Of a stretch of DNA of 64,000 bases, positions 37,205 to 48,763 are shown piece after piece (position 1 is the stretch's first letter; each line of letters starts with the position of its first letter). Location: NCBI RefSeq assembly GCF_023159225.1, contig NC_063168.1, positions 42,459,562 to 42,523,561 of the forward strand, given 5' to 3'. Position numbers and translations under genes: made by a program. Origin of the DNA: Perognathus longimembris pacificus (Eukaryota > Chordata > Mammalia > Rodentia > Heteromyidae). Below the pieces are notes generated by a model. It did not search any database. It was not told the DNA's origin and was given only the letters and a program-made list of their open reading frames with translations.

Positions 37205-37290
37205 TTTGTGGGTGGGATACCTGGTGGTTGAGCATCTATCTGTCACAAGTGCAAAAACCTGAGTTCAAACTCCAGTGCCACCAAAGAAAT
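37205..37290 (+). repeat. ID-like SINE monomer
   Basis: 'Gggatacctggtggttgagc' and 'ctgagttcaaactccagtgc' give the tRNA-like A and B boxes. Confidence 0.65.
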
Positions 37291-37862
37291 TTAAACTGTT
37301 TCTAAAATTGCAAAATATTGCTGGAACATTGAAAAACCAGTTCCAAATACTTAGCAATGACAAACAAAAGAAAAGACTCTTTAATTGTCTGAGCCCTGTC
37401 ATCCTTCATGCGTCTAGTAAACAGATTTAGAACAGCCATGGCCTTGGTAACACTAGTAACACTGCCACCTCCAAAGAGAAAGCAGTCCTTCCTACTTCTG
37501 TATCTATTACTGATGCAAGAACAGTACCCTACTTACGCACATAAGTCACTCAAGATTCAGAGTTCCAGTAGGTGGTAGCCCAAGTAAATATTAAAGCAGA
37601 GGCCCATGGGACTGCCAGGGACCTAGAAGAATATGCCTTGTCTTCAATCTTCTGTTTTGAGGTTTTGCTCAGAGAAGTTCAGCAATTGGATAGCTGCAAG
37701 TGAGAAATGTCCACTAAATGTTACAAAAGTATTGTATTATCACAAAGAAATTCCCCTGGGCAAAGAAAAGCAAACAAGGAACACTAGACTCTGAAATACA
37801 AACTATTACAAGGTAGGCAAGAACCTGAAGTCCAATTCATTCAAACAAAAGGCAGAAGAGCT
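37291..37862. other. Gene-free spacer
   Basis: No gene is seen. Confidence 0.5.
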
Positions 37863-37870
37863 TTGTTGTT

Positions 37871-37915
<45 letters not shown>
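37863..37915. repeat. (GTT)n microsatellite
   Basis: About 17 GTT units with one ATT. Confidence 0.97.
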
Positions 37916-37916
<1 letters not shown>

Positions 37917-38759
37917 TCAAGATAAGCTAGTGTGAAGATACAGGAAGTAGGAGGTCATCAGGGAGGTTGATGAATGTGAGTAAGTTATTTGTGGGCCTAA
38001 TCCATTTGATAGTTGATGTTTCTCAAATTTAGATTCTTACAATTAGGGCCTTATTTTTCCTATTAATGGTTATATTTTTTAATGTTTGTTTCTTTAACCT
38101 GGAGAAAGTGATTGCTTGGCTTAGGGTGGCAGGAACATTATTTCTATAAGCAGCAAAGAAATAAATTAAGAGTCAAGGATTCCTAAACTAAATTTTTTGA
38201 GTCCCTGATAACAGGGAAGTCAGATCAACTTGGGGAAACATTAAATCAGTCTTGGTCAAGAGTATGTCTGTGCTATGGTTCTTGAAATAGAAGCTTTTAC
38301 AAGATTTAAATTTATATAATCTATCTTAAACATCCCATCACAATATTTTTATATGTAGCAGTGGTACTAGATGATTAGCTAATTGAATGATCACAATGAA
38401 AATTATGTATATCTTTTTAGGTTCTTCCTTTTGCCCAGAAAAATACACTTTGGACAAGGCCCTGCACTGGGATTTCTCAAATAACCTAAGGATAAAAGCA
38501 GAGAAGTTTCTAAGTAATTAGATTAAATAGGTTTCAGTTGGAAGGATAAAAATTCCCTGCTTAGGTTTACTTTGGGTTGTCTAGAGATATTGATAAAGAA
38601 AATTTGGATTCCTGTCAGGAAGTCTATGTAAAGAAGTAGTGGGAAATAAAAATCTAATTATCTTTCCATGGCTTCTTGATTTTTACAGTTTTACTCAAAA
38701 TGCTTTTCCTATATTCAAGTTTAGCTTGTTTAGTAATGGGGGAATTGATAGAACAGCAT
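37916..38759. other. Gene-free spacer
   Basis: No gene is seen. Confidence 0.5.
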
Positions 38760-38836
38760 TTGTGTGTGTGTATATATATACATATATATATACACATATA
38801 TATTATATATACATATATGTACATACATGCATATAG
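38760..38836. repeat. (TG)n/(TA)n/(CATA)n complex microsatellite
   Basis: GT units pass into TATA and CATA units. Open frames across it on both strands are low-complexity artefacts. Confidence 0.9.
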
Positions 38837-39673
38837 ATGTATGTTTCCTCTAACATTGTAAAAGAATGAAATGAAACTGTAAGAAATAGAATTGCTGCAT
38901 TGCATTGCAGCAAAATAAGCAAGGGTAAGTTTGGCCTTCAACAAAAGTATTTTTTATTTCTTTAAAAACTACTCTAGGCTGACCTGATTTTAAATTACTA
39001 TACTATGCCACTATAAGAACTCAAAAATAACACAACCACTACAACTAAACGGCAGTGGCCTCAAACATATGTATTTGAATACTAGAACCACTGATTATAG
39101 AAACTGTCACTGTGACAAACATTTACATTTCACTCTGCGCCCATTCCCTTGCAGAACAATGATAATAACAGCTAATCCAAGAGGCAATTGAAATGGTCAG
39201 AATAGAATAAATTGAATTATATCCATACATTCCAAAACTAATAGGGTTAAGGCAATTTTATATAGTGGTTTCTTTGATAGTTGAGTTTAGTCCCAGAAGC
39301 TAGAGACAGGGGTAAAATGAACTTGATTTGAAATTTGTAGTGTGTGTGACTATAAGATCGTCTTTGTATAAACAATCCAAATTTCTAAAACAATGTTTAT
39401 CCTCCTACCCAATGTCATTTTTGAATACAAATATTATAAAACACAAAATGTTCCTCCTTTGAGAATCTCTGTAAAGGATAGAGCTTGTCTGAGGTAAAGC
39501 ATCTGTGTTATACACAGATATTTCCTAGGTCCCTGTAGTGGTACAGCTGAGACAGTGGTGGAATATGTGGGGAAAAAAAATAACCTTGAAATAATGAATG
39601 TCTGCTTACAGGGATTTACTCTTAGCTTACAGTACAGATTTTAAGACAGGATTTTATTGTTTTTAAAATTTAT
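38837..39673. other. Gene-free AT-rich spacer
   Basis: A short inverted repeat (ttgctgca/tgcagcaa around 38891-38912) is the only notable structure. Confidence 0.5.
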
Positions 39674-39703
39674 ACAAAAATATTAAAATGTCATGGAAAT
39701 ATA

Positions 39704-39828
39704 ACAAATTGTACAAGAAAGGTACTCACTGCCTTACGTATGAAACTGTAAGCCCTCTGTACATCACTTGGACAATAAATAATTATTCAGAAAAAATAAA
39801 ATTAAAAAAGAATAACAAAAAATTTTAA
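39704..39828 (+). mobile_element. Very short L1 3'-end insertion with a long TSD
   Basis: Only about 125 bp: the L1 tail ('aggtactcactgccttacgt', 'aagccctctgtacatcactt', AATAAA at about 39774) plus an A-rich tail. It is flanked by a perfect 30-bp direct repeat (39674-39703 and 39829-39858). The TSD fixes this tail as a retrotransposon 3' end and so anchors the other L1-tail calls. Confidence 0.92.
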
Positions 39829-39858
39829 ACAAAAATATTAAAATGTCATGGAAATATA

Positions 39859-41171
39859 CTAATAGCAATAAGTTTTATTAATTTTGTTTTCTCATACTTG
39901 CTATATGTTGTTTTTGTTTTTACATGCTCTGTATATTTGAACCTCTCTGAAATATGGTGAAGACTATGGAGAAAGTTTTATTTCTATATTATAAGATGAA
40001 AACACCAATGTCTTTGATAAAAAAAACACTAAAACCATCTTAGAATTCAGATTTTCAGATTCCTAGATCTAGTTAACATATAAGAAAAACTTAGCATAAT
40101 CTTTGGTGTGTGGTAAATGCTTATAAATTGCTGTTTATTGATATCATTAGTATATATAGAATATGCTTTAAAACAATCCAGTTGTTTGTTCACTATAAGT
40201 AAAAATATACAAAATTTTTCCATTTTTTTTTCTATTTTATTACTTTGAGATTTTTGGTTCCTCCTATAGGAGTATTTTGGTCAATTTATATTCTAAAATA
40301 ATGACCACCTTAACTTAGTAAGAAAAATCTTGATTATTTTTCCCATCTATATTTATATCCCCATTTCTCCGAGGATTCTGTTCTTATTGTAATTAACTAA
40401 AACAGTGGCGTTTAGTTGTTTTATTATTATTTGAGACAGCAACCTGCCAAAATCATTTGTCTTCTTCGTTCAGAACCTATCCTGGCAAATTTTAGTTACA
40501 AAGTAGTAGAACTCAGAGACAAAGAGAAAATGAAAATGAAAACATAACACATAACACACACATTCTGAACAGAGAATACTATAAAGTAAACATCTACCAA
40601 ATCAAAAGCAATTCAAGTTCAACTGAATTAAAACTGATTCTTTGGGTGTTGCATTCATTCCTGAGATATTTTCCTCTAAATTAAGGTGATTTTAGTAAAT
40701 ACTTACCCAGAAAAGAGTTCTTTACAGGCATTTGTTATTGACATTCATTAAACATATTGTATTTGCAGTTATTTTGAATGAGGATAAACAATACAAACAG
40801 GGTTTCTTTAATTTTATTGACAAAGTTTTATAATTATTTTTAATCATAAATGATTTTGGTTTTCTTCCTAAGGATTATCACTGCAGGATAAAAGAAAAAA
40901 AAAAACCTAGGTGGTGAATATCTAGTGTGAAAACAATGTGTATTGCCTATGTATAAGAGGTACTTCACAACAAATACATCCAGAAATATTTATACCATTA
41001 TGAAGCTGGTTAATAACTTATCACTTTTATTTACTTATCATTTTTATTTATTTGTTTACTAGAGTTCAACATGATTCCTAAAATAATTCTCTGATTTAAA
41101 TAAAAGATGAGCCAAAGAACACAGCTTACACAATTATTCTGCAGATTAAAATAGCTTTAGAGAGTTAAGAT
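39859..41171. other. Gene-free AT-rich spacer
   Basis: No gene or recognised repeat is seen. Confidence 0.5.
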
Positions 41172-41221
41172 TTTATATATATATATTCAATTTATATATA
41201 TTTATATATATATATATATAT
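41172..41221. repeat. (TA)n microsatellite
   Basis: Two TA runs, each followed by 'ttcaatt', suggesting a local duplication. Confidence 0.9.
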
Positions 41222-42506
41222 TCAATTAAGATTAAACTGGCAATAATGAATTTGGAGTCCAGGACACCTTTTCATGTAAATAGAGTATACCTGTGACATA
41301 TTACTAGGCATGGCAAAAATTCTTTGCACCATTATTTTTATATACATATAAAAAAACAGTAATTTGAGAAGTTATGGATGGAGACACAATTTTCTGGAAA
41401 CATGTGTCAGTACATGAGTATTTAGGTTACTTTTTCAATTTTTATGATTTGCATTGCTTGTTCAATTTATTTCTTATGTCGGTATGATAAGCACCATGCT
41501 GAAAAATGATCGTAAATCATACATATGAAGTAGCCTTCCTTAGCTAAACTCAATATCAATTTATTTTAAAAAATTTACATACAAATTGTTCCACAAATAT
41601 GGCTGCTATACAAGCCATGGGTGGAATATTAATACTATGAGATTTCCAGATAAAGTGATTTATCATCCTGGAGTCTGTTAGTGAAACTTATGTGTGCACA
41701 TGATTGCTTTAGCAATTCTTTGAAAGGAAAGAGTGCATTAAAAATTAATTTCTTCTTTCACTACCCATTTGGGAAAGTAGATCTTCAATGAATTTAAAGT
41801 TGCCAATAAATAATCAAGTTTTTAGCATGATTATTATTTATGCTTTATACATATTATGTGAAGAATATCTTCCATGCCAACAAAATCTTTATAAGCCCTT
41901 ATATAAAATGAATTACTTCCATATTTAACATGTAAATAGGATTATCATTTTTCCCTCAGCAAAAATTGCACAGATGTTAAAAAGCATGGTGAAATCTGTG
42001 ATTTAGTGAATGATTTTATAGTTAAGTAGTACAAAAATTAAACCCAAAGACTTAGGAATTTAGTTCTGTACAGTAGAATCCTGTAATTACTCATTCTATG
42101 ACCTTATACATATCATTTAATTCTCAATGCTGCAGTTTCTTATATCTGTACAGTTGGACAACACTGATACCTACTCAAATGAAATTTTGATGATTATTAT
42201 TTATGAATTCCTTTGAAGAGTCCCTGGCAAACATTGCATGCTACATAAGTATTTGTGAAGCAAATAAATATACTTAGCTTCGATAGGAGAAATGACAATA
42301 TTTAACACCAAAGCCACACTGTCAAGGAAGAGGGCATTCTCTTGCTATGGAACACAGTACCTAAAAATAGTGGCAAAAACAAATAATAATAATAATATAT
42401 TGACAGTGTGCCAAGATACCTTCTATTTATCCTTCAGAGTATTTCATGTAGAGGTCTTGAACATATGGCTATTTAAGTATGAAAAATGTCCTCAGAATTT
42501 AATATA
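41222..42506. other. Gene-free AT-rich spacer
   Basis: No gene or recognised repeat is seen up to the TSD of ERV element B. Confidence 0.5.
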
Positions 42507-42616
42507 GGGTTGTTATGGGGTAAATAATGTTATGGGGTTTAAGCGAGGGATTGCCCGTCCCTCTGAGAGTCCACCACTCAGACAGTCTCAAGAAAAAGAT
42601 TTATTGGGGAAGAAAA

Positions 42617-42735
42617 AATGAACTGACCAGCCAGGGATGCAGCACAGACTTGGGAGCTGAAACTGTGACAGTGAAAAGCGGGCTGACAGGCCAGGCACCC
42701 AGTGCAGACATGGGAGCTGCCACTGTGACCCCAAG
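42617..42735 (-). repeat. Two tandem 60-bp repeats in the LTR R region
   Basis: Unit blocks 'ctgaccagccagggatgcag' and 'ctgacaggccaggcacccag' each run to an 'gggagctg' core. They lie between the TATA box and polyadenylation signal, so mainly in R. Equivalent pairs are at 53180-53300 and 53762-53880. Confidence 0.8.
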
Positions 42736-42907
42736 CACTCCTCAAATTGGGGTTTATAAAGGTAAAAGCATAGCACAGATGTAGGAGGTTGGTGCAGGGG
42801 GTAGAGCAAGCAACAAACAAGTTAAGCAAGCCATTTACAGAAGCAGAATTTGGGGGTCATGTTGACCTAATAAGATAGAGTCAGCTCTATTCCCTCCAAC
42901 ATTTCTT

Positions 42908-43130
42908 TTCGTTTTCTTTTTCTTTTTTTCTTTTTTTGCCAGTCGTGGGCCTTGGACTCAGGGCCTGAGCACTATCCCTGGCTTTCTTTTGCTCAAGGGT
43001 AGCACTCTGCCACTTGAGCCACAGCACCACCTCTGGCTGTTTTCTATATATGTGGTGCTGGGGACTCAAACCCAGGGCTTCATGTATACAAGGGAAGCTC
43101 TCTTGCCACTAGGCAATATTCCCAGTCCCT
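42908..43130 (-). repeat. IDL-Geo SINE inside the B 3' LTR
   Basis: Inverted copy with exact 16-bp TSD CCCTCCAACATTTCTT at 42892-42907 and 43131-43146. It therefore inserted after B. Confidence 0.97.
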
Positions 43131-43193
43131 CCCTCCAACATTTCTTACCATATTTCTCTAGTCCAAATGGAGTCATCTGTGCTCCCTACAATA

Positions 43194-43210
43194 TTCCCCC
43201 TTTTCTTTCA
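43194..43210 (-). promoter_or_regulatory. Polypurine tract of element B
   Basis: The minus strand reads TGAAAGAAAAGGGGGAA directly before the 3' LTR start. This is the plus-strand DNA primer of retroviral reverse transcription and shows that 42511-43193 is the 3' LTR. Confidence 0.88.
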
Positions 43211-44208
43211 GCCTAGTCAAATCCTTGACCTATTTCATTAACATTGAGGGGTATGTATTGGATGCGTAGGATCATCAGTTTTATGGCCCCAATTCTTTGT
43301 CCAAATGAAAATGCATTAACCCAGAGGCCAACCCAGCTTCCTGTGCCTTTAAGTGCCTAAGGTTGACCAGTGATATCTGTGAGGTCCACCTCAGGAGGGC
43401 TCCATACAGGTGCTCTCACCTGTTTAAATCTCCATCCAGTTATGTAGGTAACTGGCACACCTGGAGGCATCTACCCGCCTCCCTTGTCTGAGGTCACACC
43501 CTAATCTGGACTCACCCTAATACACTTGGACACACCTTCCACCACAGGCATCCCCTGGGAGTGACTCTCTAGCCTCCCACACAAGCTTTATCCAATTTTC
43601 TTAAGAGTGAATCAATCAACTCAGGAGTGGGAAGGTTACCACAGAAAAAATGTCCCCCCAAAATCTCAGCTTCAGCAGATCCAAAGTTGCCTTCCAGCAG
43701 GAATCAGCTGCATGTGATGGAGTCCCATCTGCTTTCACCACGGTAGAGGTGCTCAGGGTGAAGATGTAGATTCTTCCAGATGTCTCTCAGGCCAGCCTTG
43801 ATCTCAACCCATATGGAATGGGCAGGGGCAGTGGCTCCCAGTGGTTCCAACAGAATGTCACACCTTCTGCTGGGTTACTTGAAACTTTCTGCATTAACTG
43901 GTTAAAGAACCATATCTCATCAGTGCAAGTCTCCAATCTTGTACCATTTGTTATCACTGTTTTCCATGCCTCTAGTTTATCATGCCTCATCTTCCTAATA
44001 ATGACTCTGGTACTTTGATATTAAGGGGGAGCTGATGGGTGAAGATCATCTGTCTTCTGTAACTTCAGGCTGACTCAGGGACACTGACCCTACCTAGCCA
44101 GGAACCTATAACCTTATATAGCCTACTTTGCCAAGGGGTTGCCAGTATCAGATGTCCATTAGGAGTTTTACTGCAGACTGGAAATTACATTCAACATTTA
44201 ACTTTAAC
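43211..44208 (-). mobile_element. Element B internal region, 3' part
   Basis: From 44208 down to about 43340 it aligns by eye with provirus A 46660-47720 (for example 'ttgaatgtaatttccag', 'taacccag', 'gaaccactgggagccactg', 'ttaggcactt'). It then diverges into a B-specific stretch before the polypurine tract. No open frame is maintained between the copies. TAAC at 44205-44208 is the left TSD of provirus A. Confidence 0.8.
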
Positions 44209-44582
44209 TGAAGGGGGAATGAAGAAGTTGAAGTAAACCCCATTTTCAGGCAGCCCCCGTTTTGTTGTCTGAGCAAACCCAGGGCAAGCTTATTAGGGCC
44301 CAGCCGGTCAAGAACTCTAACTGCCTGGGAATGCTTTACTCTAACCACCCCTAGAATGCCTCGAACCCTGAGCCAATCAGATATGTACCCATAATCTTGC
44401 TTGCTTAAACACCTGATTACTGTAACTTTGTCTTTTGCCTTTATAAGCTCTGTGTAATCACAGCTCGAGGCTTCCTCCTAACCTCTGCTGTGTTGGTGGG
44501 TAGGACACGGCCTGGGCCGCAGCCCCGGAATGTCTGAGTCTCGGTGGTCTTCTTGGTGATGGTTTTGCGACTTGGCATAACA
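44209..44582 (+). mobile_element. 5' LTR of provirus A, polyadenylation signal deleted
   Basis: Starts TGAAGGGGGAATG and ends GGCATAACA. CCAAT-like box at 44373-44377, TATAA at 44442-44446. Compared with the 3' LTR it lacks a net 34 bp at the 44526/44527 junction, which removes AATAAA and the following G/T-rich element. Confidence 0.92.
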
Positions 44583-44584
44583 TT

Positions 44585-44602
44585 TGGGGTTTTGTCCAGG
44601 AT
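44585..44602 (+). promoter_or_regulatory. Primer binding site, tRNA-Pro-like
   Basis: TGGGGTTTTGTCCAGGAT, two bases after the LTR end. It matches the standard gammaretroviral tRNA-Pro site at 14 of 18 positions; three of the four differences are C-to-T or G-to-A changes. Confidence 0.75.
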
Positions 44603-44634
44603 AGCTCCAGAGACCCCCGAGACTCCAGACTCCG

Positions 44635-44642
44635 AAGGTAAG
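44635..44642 (+). promoter_or_regulatory. Probable retroviral splice donor
   Basis: AAGGTAAG fits the consensus donor and lies about 50 bp after the LTR, as in gammaretroviral leaders. Confidence 0.6.
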
Positions 44643-44659
44643 AAAACAGCCCTGTTCAT

Positions 44660-45103
44660 TTGTCTTGTCTTGTAATGTGTCTGTTTGTCTGTTTTGCTTT
44701 TGCTTATTTCTTGAAGGGGTTGTCGAAGTGGACATGCTTACTCAGCAATCCTGGGGAGACTGGGGGATGCCCCAGACTCTCCACCCTTGAAGGGGGACCC
44801 CTGGAGCCCTGCCTTCAACATCTCCAACTCGTAGCTTTTCTTGTTCTTGTTCTTGTTCTTGCCTGTGTGTTTTCCTCCTTTTGTATTGTTATAGTTGTTT
44901 TGTTTTTTGTAGCCTTTTGGACTGAACATCTGATCAGAGCTATGGGTAACGTTCTGTCATGGGAACCTCCATCTATCCCCCTAGACACGATCCTACCTCA
45001 CTGGAGGGAGGTTAAGGAGATAGCTCAGAACCAGAGTGTGGCCCTTAAGAAGGAAAAGTGGATCACCCTTCGACTCTGGGGGACCCCCACCCAGCCTTTT
45101 TAA
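44660..45103 (+). pseudogene. Gag matrix remnant with an in-frame upstream extension
   Basis: ATG 44942 starts a 53-codon frame with MGN (myristoylation context). It continues through a Trp-containing HWREVKEIAQNQSV segment and a KKEKW basic patch, which is matrix-like for gammaretroviral gag. It stops at 45101-45103, far short of a whole gag. The frame is open upstream to an ATG at 44660, adding 94 codons. Codons 57-87 (44828-44920) are almost all hydrophobic (LVLVLVLAC, IVIVVLFF). Gammaretroviruses make a glycosylated Gag from an upstream in-frame start with a hydrophobic anchor of similar position. The leader is T-rich with a CTTGTT repeat, so the hydrophobic run may be compositional. Expression is not shown. 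Confidence 0.6.
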
Positions 45104-45974
45104 GCAGGAAATTATTTGGTGTGCTAAAATGTTTACTAAGACTATCAAGCCCTGGAAAATGAGGCTGGAGAATGCTAAAATCATTTGTTAAAGGTTTTGT
45201 CTTAAAATTTGGGTGTTGCAGGAGTAAGATTGAATAACTCTTGCCACTGGAAAATGTACGGCTGATGCTTATTTTGCGTGCTTTAAGATCTTTTGAATAT
45301 GTATGTGTGTGTGTGCATGTGTGAGTGTGAACATGTTCAAGACTGTTAGCATGATGTAAAATTGAGTAAGTTTAAGTTTAAATTCAAATGGTCATCAAGT
45401 TTGGGCATTACCAAATGTTTTAAAAGAACAGGAACTATAGTTTTTAAAAATTGTTTGATTAAAAAAAATCAGAGCTAAGTGTCAGAAATTTGGATGTTAA
45501 GGTTTATCACTGTTTAAAAAAAAAAAAAGAGAGGCTCTTTTGAAACAAGCAGCCTGTAGGCAAAGGGTGGCACCTGGTTTCAGAATGCCTGTAAGCTTCA
45601 GAGTTTTTTCAATGCAGATAAAAGCCAAAGTGTTAGTGTTAAAGCAGAGGTTAGTAAAAAAAGGCTTTGGAAATCAAGAATACATTTCTAGATAAGAAAT
45701 TTGAAATTTGGAAGTAAAATTGTCCTAAATGATTATTGCAAAGTGAGAAAAGGAGAATTATGGCTACCAAAATGTTTAATTGCCATTCCAGTTTCTCTGT
45801 AGGTTTTTTGTAACAGTGTCCAGCAGGCCCACAGAGGACAGGTGATTCCTACAAGTTTGTCAAGATCTAACATTGGCCCTTAATAAGTTCCAGGTAAGAG
45901 CATGCTTAAAAACTACTTCTGTGTGGACCACCTTGTTGCTTTTAATTGGAGTAAAGTGGCCTCTTGTAAGACTC

Positions 45975-46165
45975 ATTCATCTGAAATCAGCAGTTCGAAG
46001 CCAGCCGGGGCAGAGAAAGGTCCCTGTGAGAGACTTGTCTCTAATCAGCCAGCAGAGTGCTGGGAATGGAGTTGTGTGGAGCTCAAAAGTGGTAGGGTGC
46101 TAGTCTTGAGCTGGAGAGCTGAGGGACAGCACTCAGGCCCTGAGTCCAAGTCCAGTGAAAAGTCA
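45975..46165 (+). repeat. B1-dID SINE carried by provirus A
   Basis: B1 part 'cagttcgaagccagccgggg' and 'gagacttgtctctaatcagc'; ID-like part 'gtggtagggtgctagtcttg' to 'ctgagtccaagtccag'. The same SINE is at the same place and orientation in element B (49662-49870). Confidence 0.85.
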
Positions 46166-47747
46166 CTCCTCCTGGGACAAAAGTGGTGGAGCATCCAGAG
46201 GCAGTAAGCCACTGCTTGGATGGCAGAGATAGTGTCAGATTCTTGAGTCACTCCTATTGGCCTTTCAAAACTTAATCAAAGCCCGGAAGTCCTAGAAGAA
46301 TAGTTCGTAAGCATGCCTTTCTAATGCCATGTCTGTCTACTGGGCAGGAACTTGCCAGTCATCTGTGATAGTGGGTAATAAGGGTAAGTGTCAAATGAGA
46401 GGATAGTTTAAAATCCCAACCCCTGCACCTACTCAAAGTCTTGACTGGCAGTGAGAATTTTAAGCTGCTACATCTGTTCAGGAAAGAAAGCTTGTAGACC
46501 TGAGGTTGTGTCCTTACTGAGATCTGTTAAAGGCCTGCAAAAGTAATGTAGGCATTTTTTAGGTAATCATAGATCAGTTCCCTAGCCAGTCATGAAAAAG
46601 CTTTTACAAACTAGAATGTTAAAAGGCTACAGTGCAATAGCCCAAAAAGAAGTCTGTATAGTTGAAAGTTAAAATGTTGAATGTAATTTCCAGTTTGGAG
46701 TAAAGCTCCTAATGGACATCTGATCCTGCAGCCCCTTGGTAAAGTAGACTAAGGTTATAGGTTCCTGGCTAGGTAAGGCCAACGCCCCTGAGTCAGCCTG
46801 AAGAAGTTATAGAAGATGGGTGATCTTCGCCCATCAGCCCCCCATTTTAGGACCAAGGGACCAGAGTTGTTTTTGGGAAGATGAGGCAGGATAAACTACT
46901 GGCATGGAAAACAGAGGTAACAGTATAGACTGCACCTGTGAGAAATGGTTACAGGCCAAGCCGCCTATGTTGGTTTAAAAAAAAAAATCCTATCCTTATT
47001 GGAAATCTGATTTAAACTTATTGCCCTGGCAAAATGACCCAAGGGCCATTGATTGCCTAAAGCTGTCTTGACTTTCAGTAATGTGCCAGCCTGCAAAAGC
47101 TAGTGTGCTTAAGAAGGAATCAGGAAAATACTAGGAAATTTGACTAAAGTTAGGCTTTAGGTTAACTTAGGTTAAGCTTCTCTAACCAGTCTATGGAGAA
47201 AGTTGCAGGTAACCCAGAAGGTGTGACATTCTACTGGAACCACTGGGAGCCACTGCTGCCTGACACCACCATGGCCCCTGCCCATTGCATTTGAGTGAGG
47301 ATCAAGGAGAGTCAACAGTCATCTGGAAGAATCTACATGTTCAGATCAGACTCTTATCATACGCAGTTGGTTTCTGCTGGAAAGTGCTTTGGATCTGCTA
47401 ACTAGCTCTATTAAGAAAATTGGAAGAAATTTTCAAGCAGACTGGCCTGCTGCTAAATTCAAAGCATGTATGACAGGCTGGAGAGTCACTTCCAGGCTAT
47501 GCCTGGGGTGGAGGTATGTCCAAGAGTATTAAAATGTGTCCAGATGAATTAGGGTGTGACCTCAGAGAAGAGAGGGAGGTAACTGCCATCAGGTGTGCCA
47601 GGTACCAAGGTAACTGGACAGAGAAACTGGCTGGGGGCATCTTCATGGAGCCCTCCTGGGGGTGGATCTTGCAGATGCCACTGGCCAACCTTAGGCACTT
47701 GGAGGAACTGCAAACTGGAGAAATCTATTCTAGAATAGTTGGCTCAT

Positions 47748-47837
47748 GATATGGAATATAGATATGGAATATAGATATGGAATATAGATATGGAATATAG
47801 ATATAGAATATAGATATAGAATATAGATATAGAATAG
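47748..47837. repeat. 13-bp tandem repeat in provirus A
   Basis: About seven units of gatatggaatata / gatatagaatata. The flanks both read 'tagaatagttggct(c/t)atgat', so the array lies between two copies of one sequence. Confidence 0.93.
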
Positions 47838-48750
47838 TTGGCTTATGATAGTTGGCTCTGGTCTGGCTTCTTAGGAGCAGCAGTCCCATTGGACTGACCT
47901 TCGCCCCCTCTTTGTCTTCCCCAACAGCCTGTGGGTGGAGTCACAGTAAATTGCCTTGATGTAGTTGAGATAAACGGGAAAATGTAGACAGTTTAAAACT
48001 CTAGCAGCAAAGCAGCCCAGGAAATGTAAAGGGAAGGTTAGTATAGAAAGCCTTGGAGAAAGGGATATAGAGAAATGGTTTCCTATGGATAAGAAAGGGA
48101 TTTAAAAAGTAAATTGTCACAGAATGTTCCAGTAAGTCACTGATGGTGTGAGGAAGTAGAAGATGATGTGTGTGGGGATATGTTAAATTTTATAAGACAC
48201 AGATTATAAAACTGTATAAGGAAAGACTTTAGAGAGAGAAAACAAAAATGTTTCCTTTAGATTAAAAGGTTTTGGCATGTTAAAGATGAGAAAGACAATT
48301 CCTAGAAAGTGAGTATGTAACAAATGGTATCAGTATGTCTTAAAATTAGAGCATATGAATAAAGTTGGTATGTAATCAAATTGGCTATAATATAAATAGG
48401 GTCAGAATTGGGGCTTTGGTGTAAAACTATGTTTATCTGTATCTATATTTGCAGGGCTAAGGGACTTGTGTGATGTCATCTACTTGTTATTCCTAATTTG
48501 TAATCGCATTTGTTATGAGCTTTTATCGCCCCCTCAGAGCCCTATAGTAAGACCACCAAGAGATCTGGCTCAAGCTAAAGGCCCTTTATGAGACTGGACC
48601 TCCTCCTGAGCCACACCCGATACCAACTGAGTAAAGCGCCACCGACAACTTATGGTATTGCGGGCACAATACCAATCTATCCCTACCGATTCTCAGTCAG
48701 AATCAAACTAATAAGCAAGGAGAACCACGATTGGTTCTCGAGTTACCTAT

Positions 48751-48763
48751 CAGAAGGGAGGAA
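48751..48763 (+). promoter_or_regulatory. Polypurine tract of provirus A
   Basis: Cagaagggaggaa precedes the 3' LTR start (TGAGGGGG). A second purine run inside the LTR start continues it. Confidence 0.75.

Larger units (their letters stand above)
42511..43193 (-). mobile_element. 3' LTR of element B (with SINE insertion)
   Basis: Without the SINE it is about 450 bp. On the minus strand: start at 43193 (TATTGTAGGG, first G mutated compared with TGTTGTAGGG in the 5' LTR), 'actccattt' motif, TATA box TTTATAAA (42753-42760), two 60-bp repeats, AATAAA (42600-42605), end CCATAACA at 42511. The last 30 bp contain a duplicated 'ccccataaca'. Confidence 0.85.
45104..48750 (+). mobile_element. Provirus A internal region, no preserved coding
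   Basis: Shares order and sequence with element B (A 45075-46670 with B 51665-49173; A 46660-47720 with B 44208-43340). A lacks about 600 bp that B has at 50520-51150. From 47720 to the polypurine tract A has its own 3' segment. Short frames (for example 48588-48776) show no retroviral motif. Confidence 0.75.

Noticed and set aside
38639..38944. Frames of 61-96 codons on both strands
   Set aside because: Driven by the TG/TA/CA microsatellite at 38760-38836.
42578..42829. 83- and 73-codon frames on the minus strand
   Set aside because: They lie in the B 3' LTR and arise from the same 60-bp repeats.
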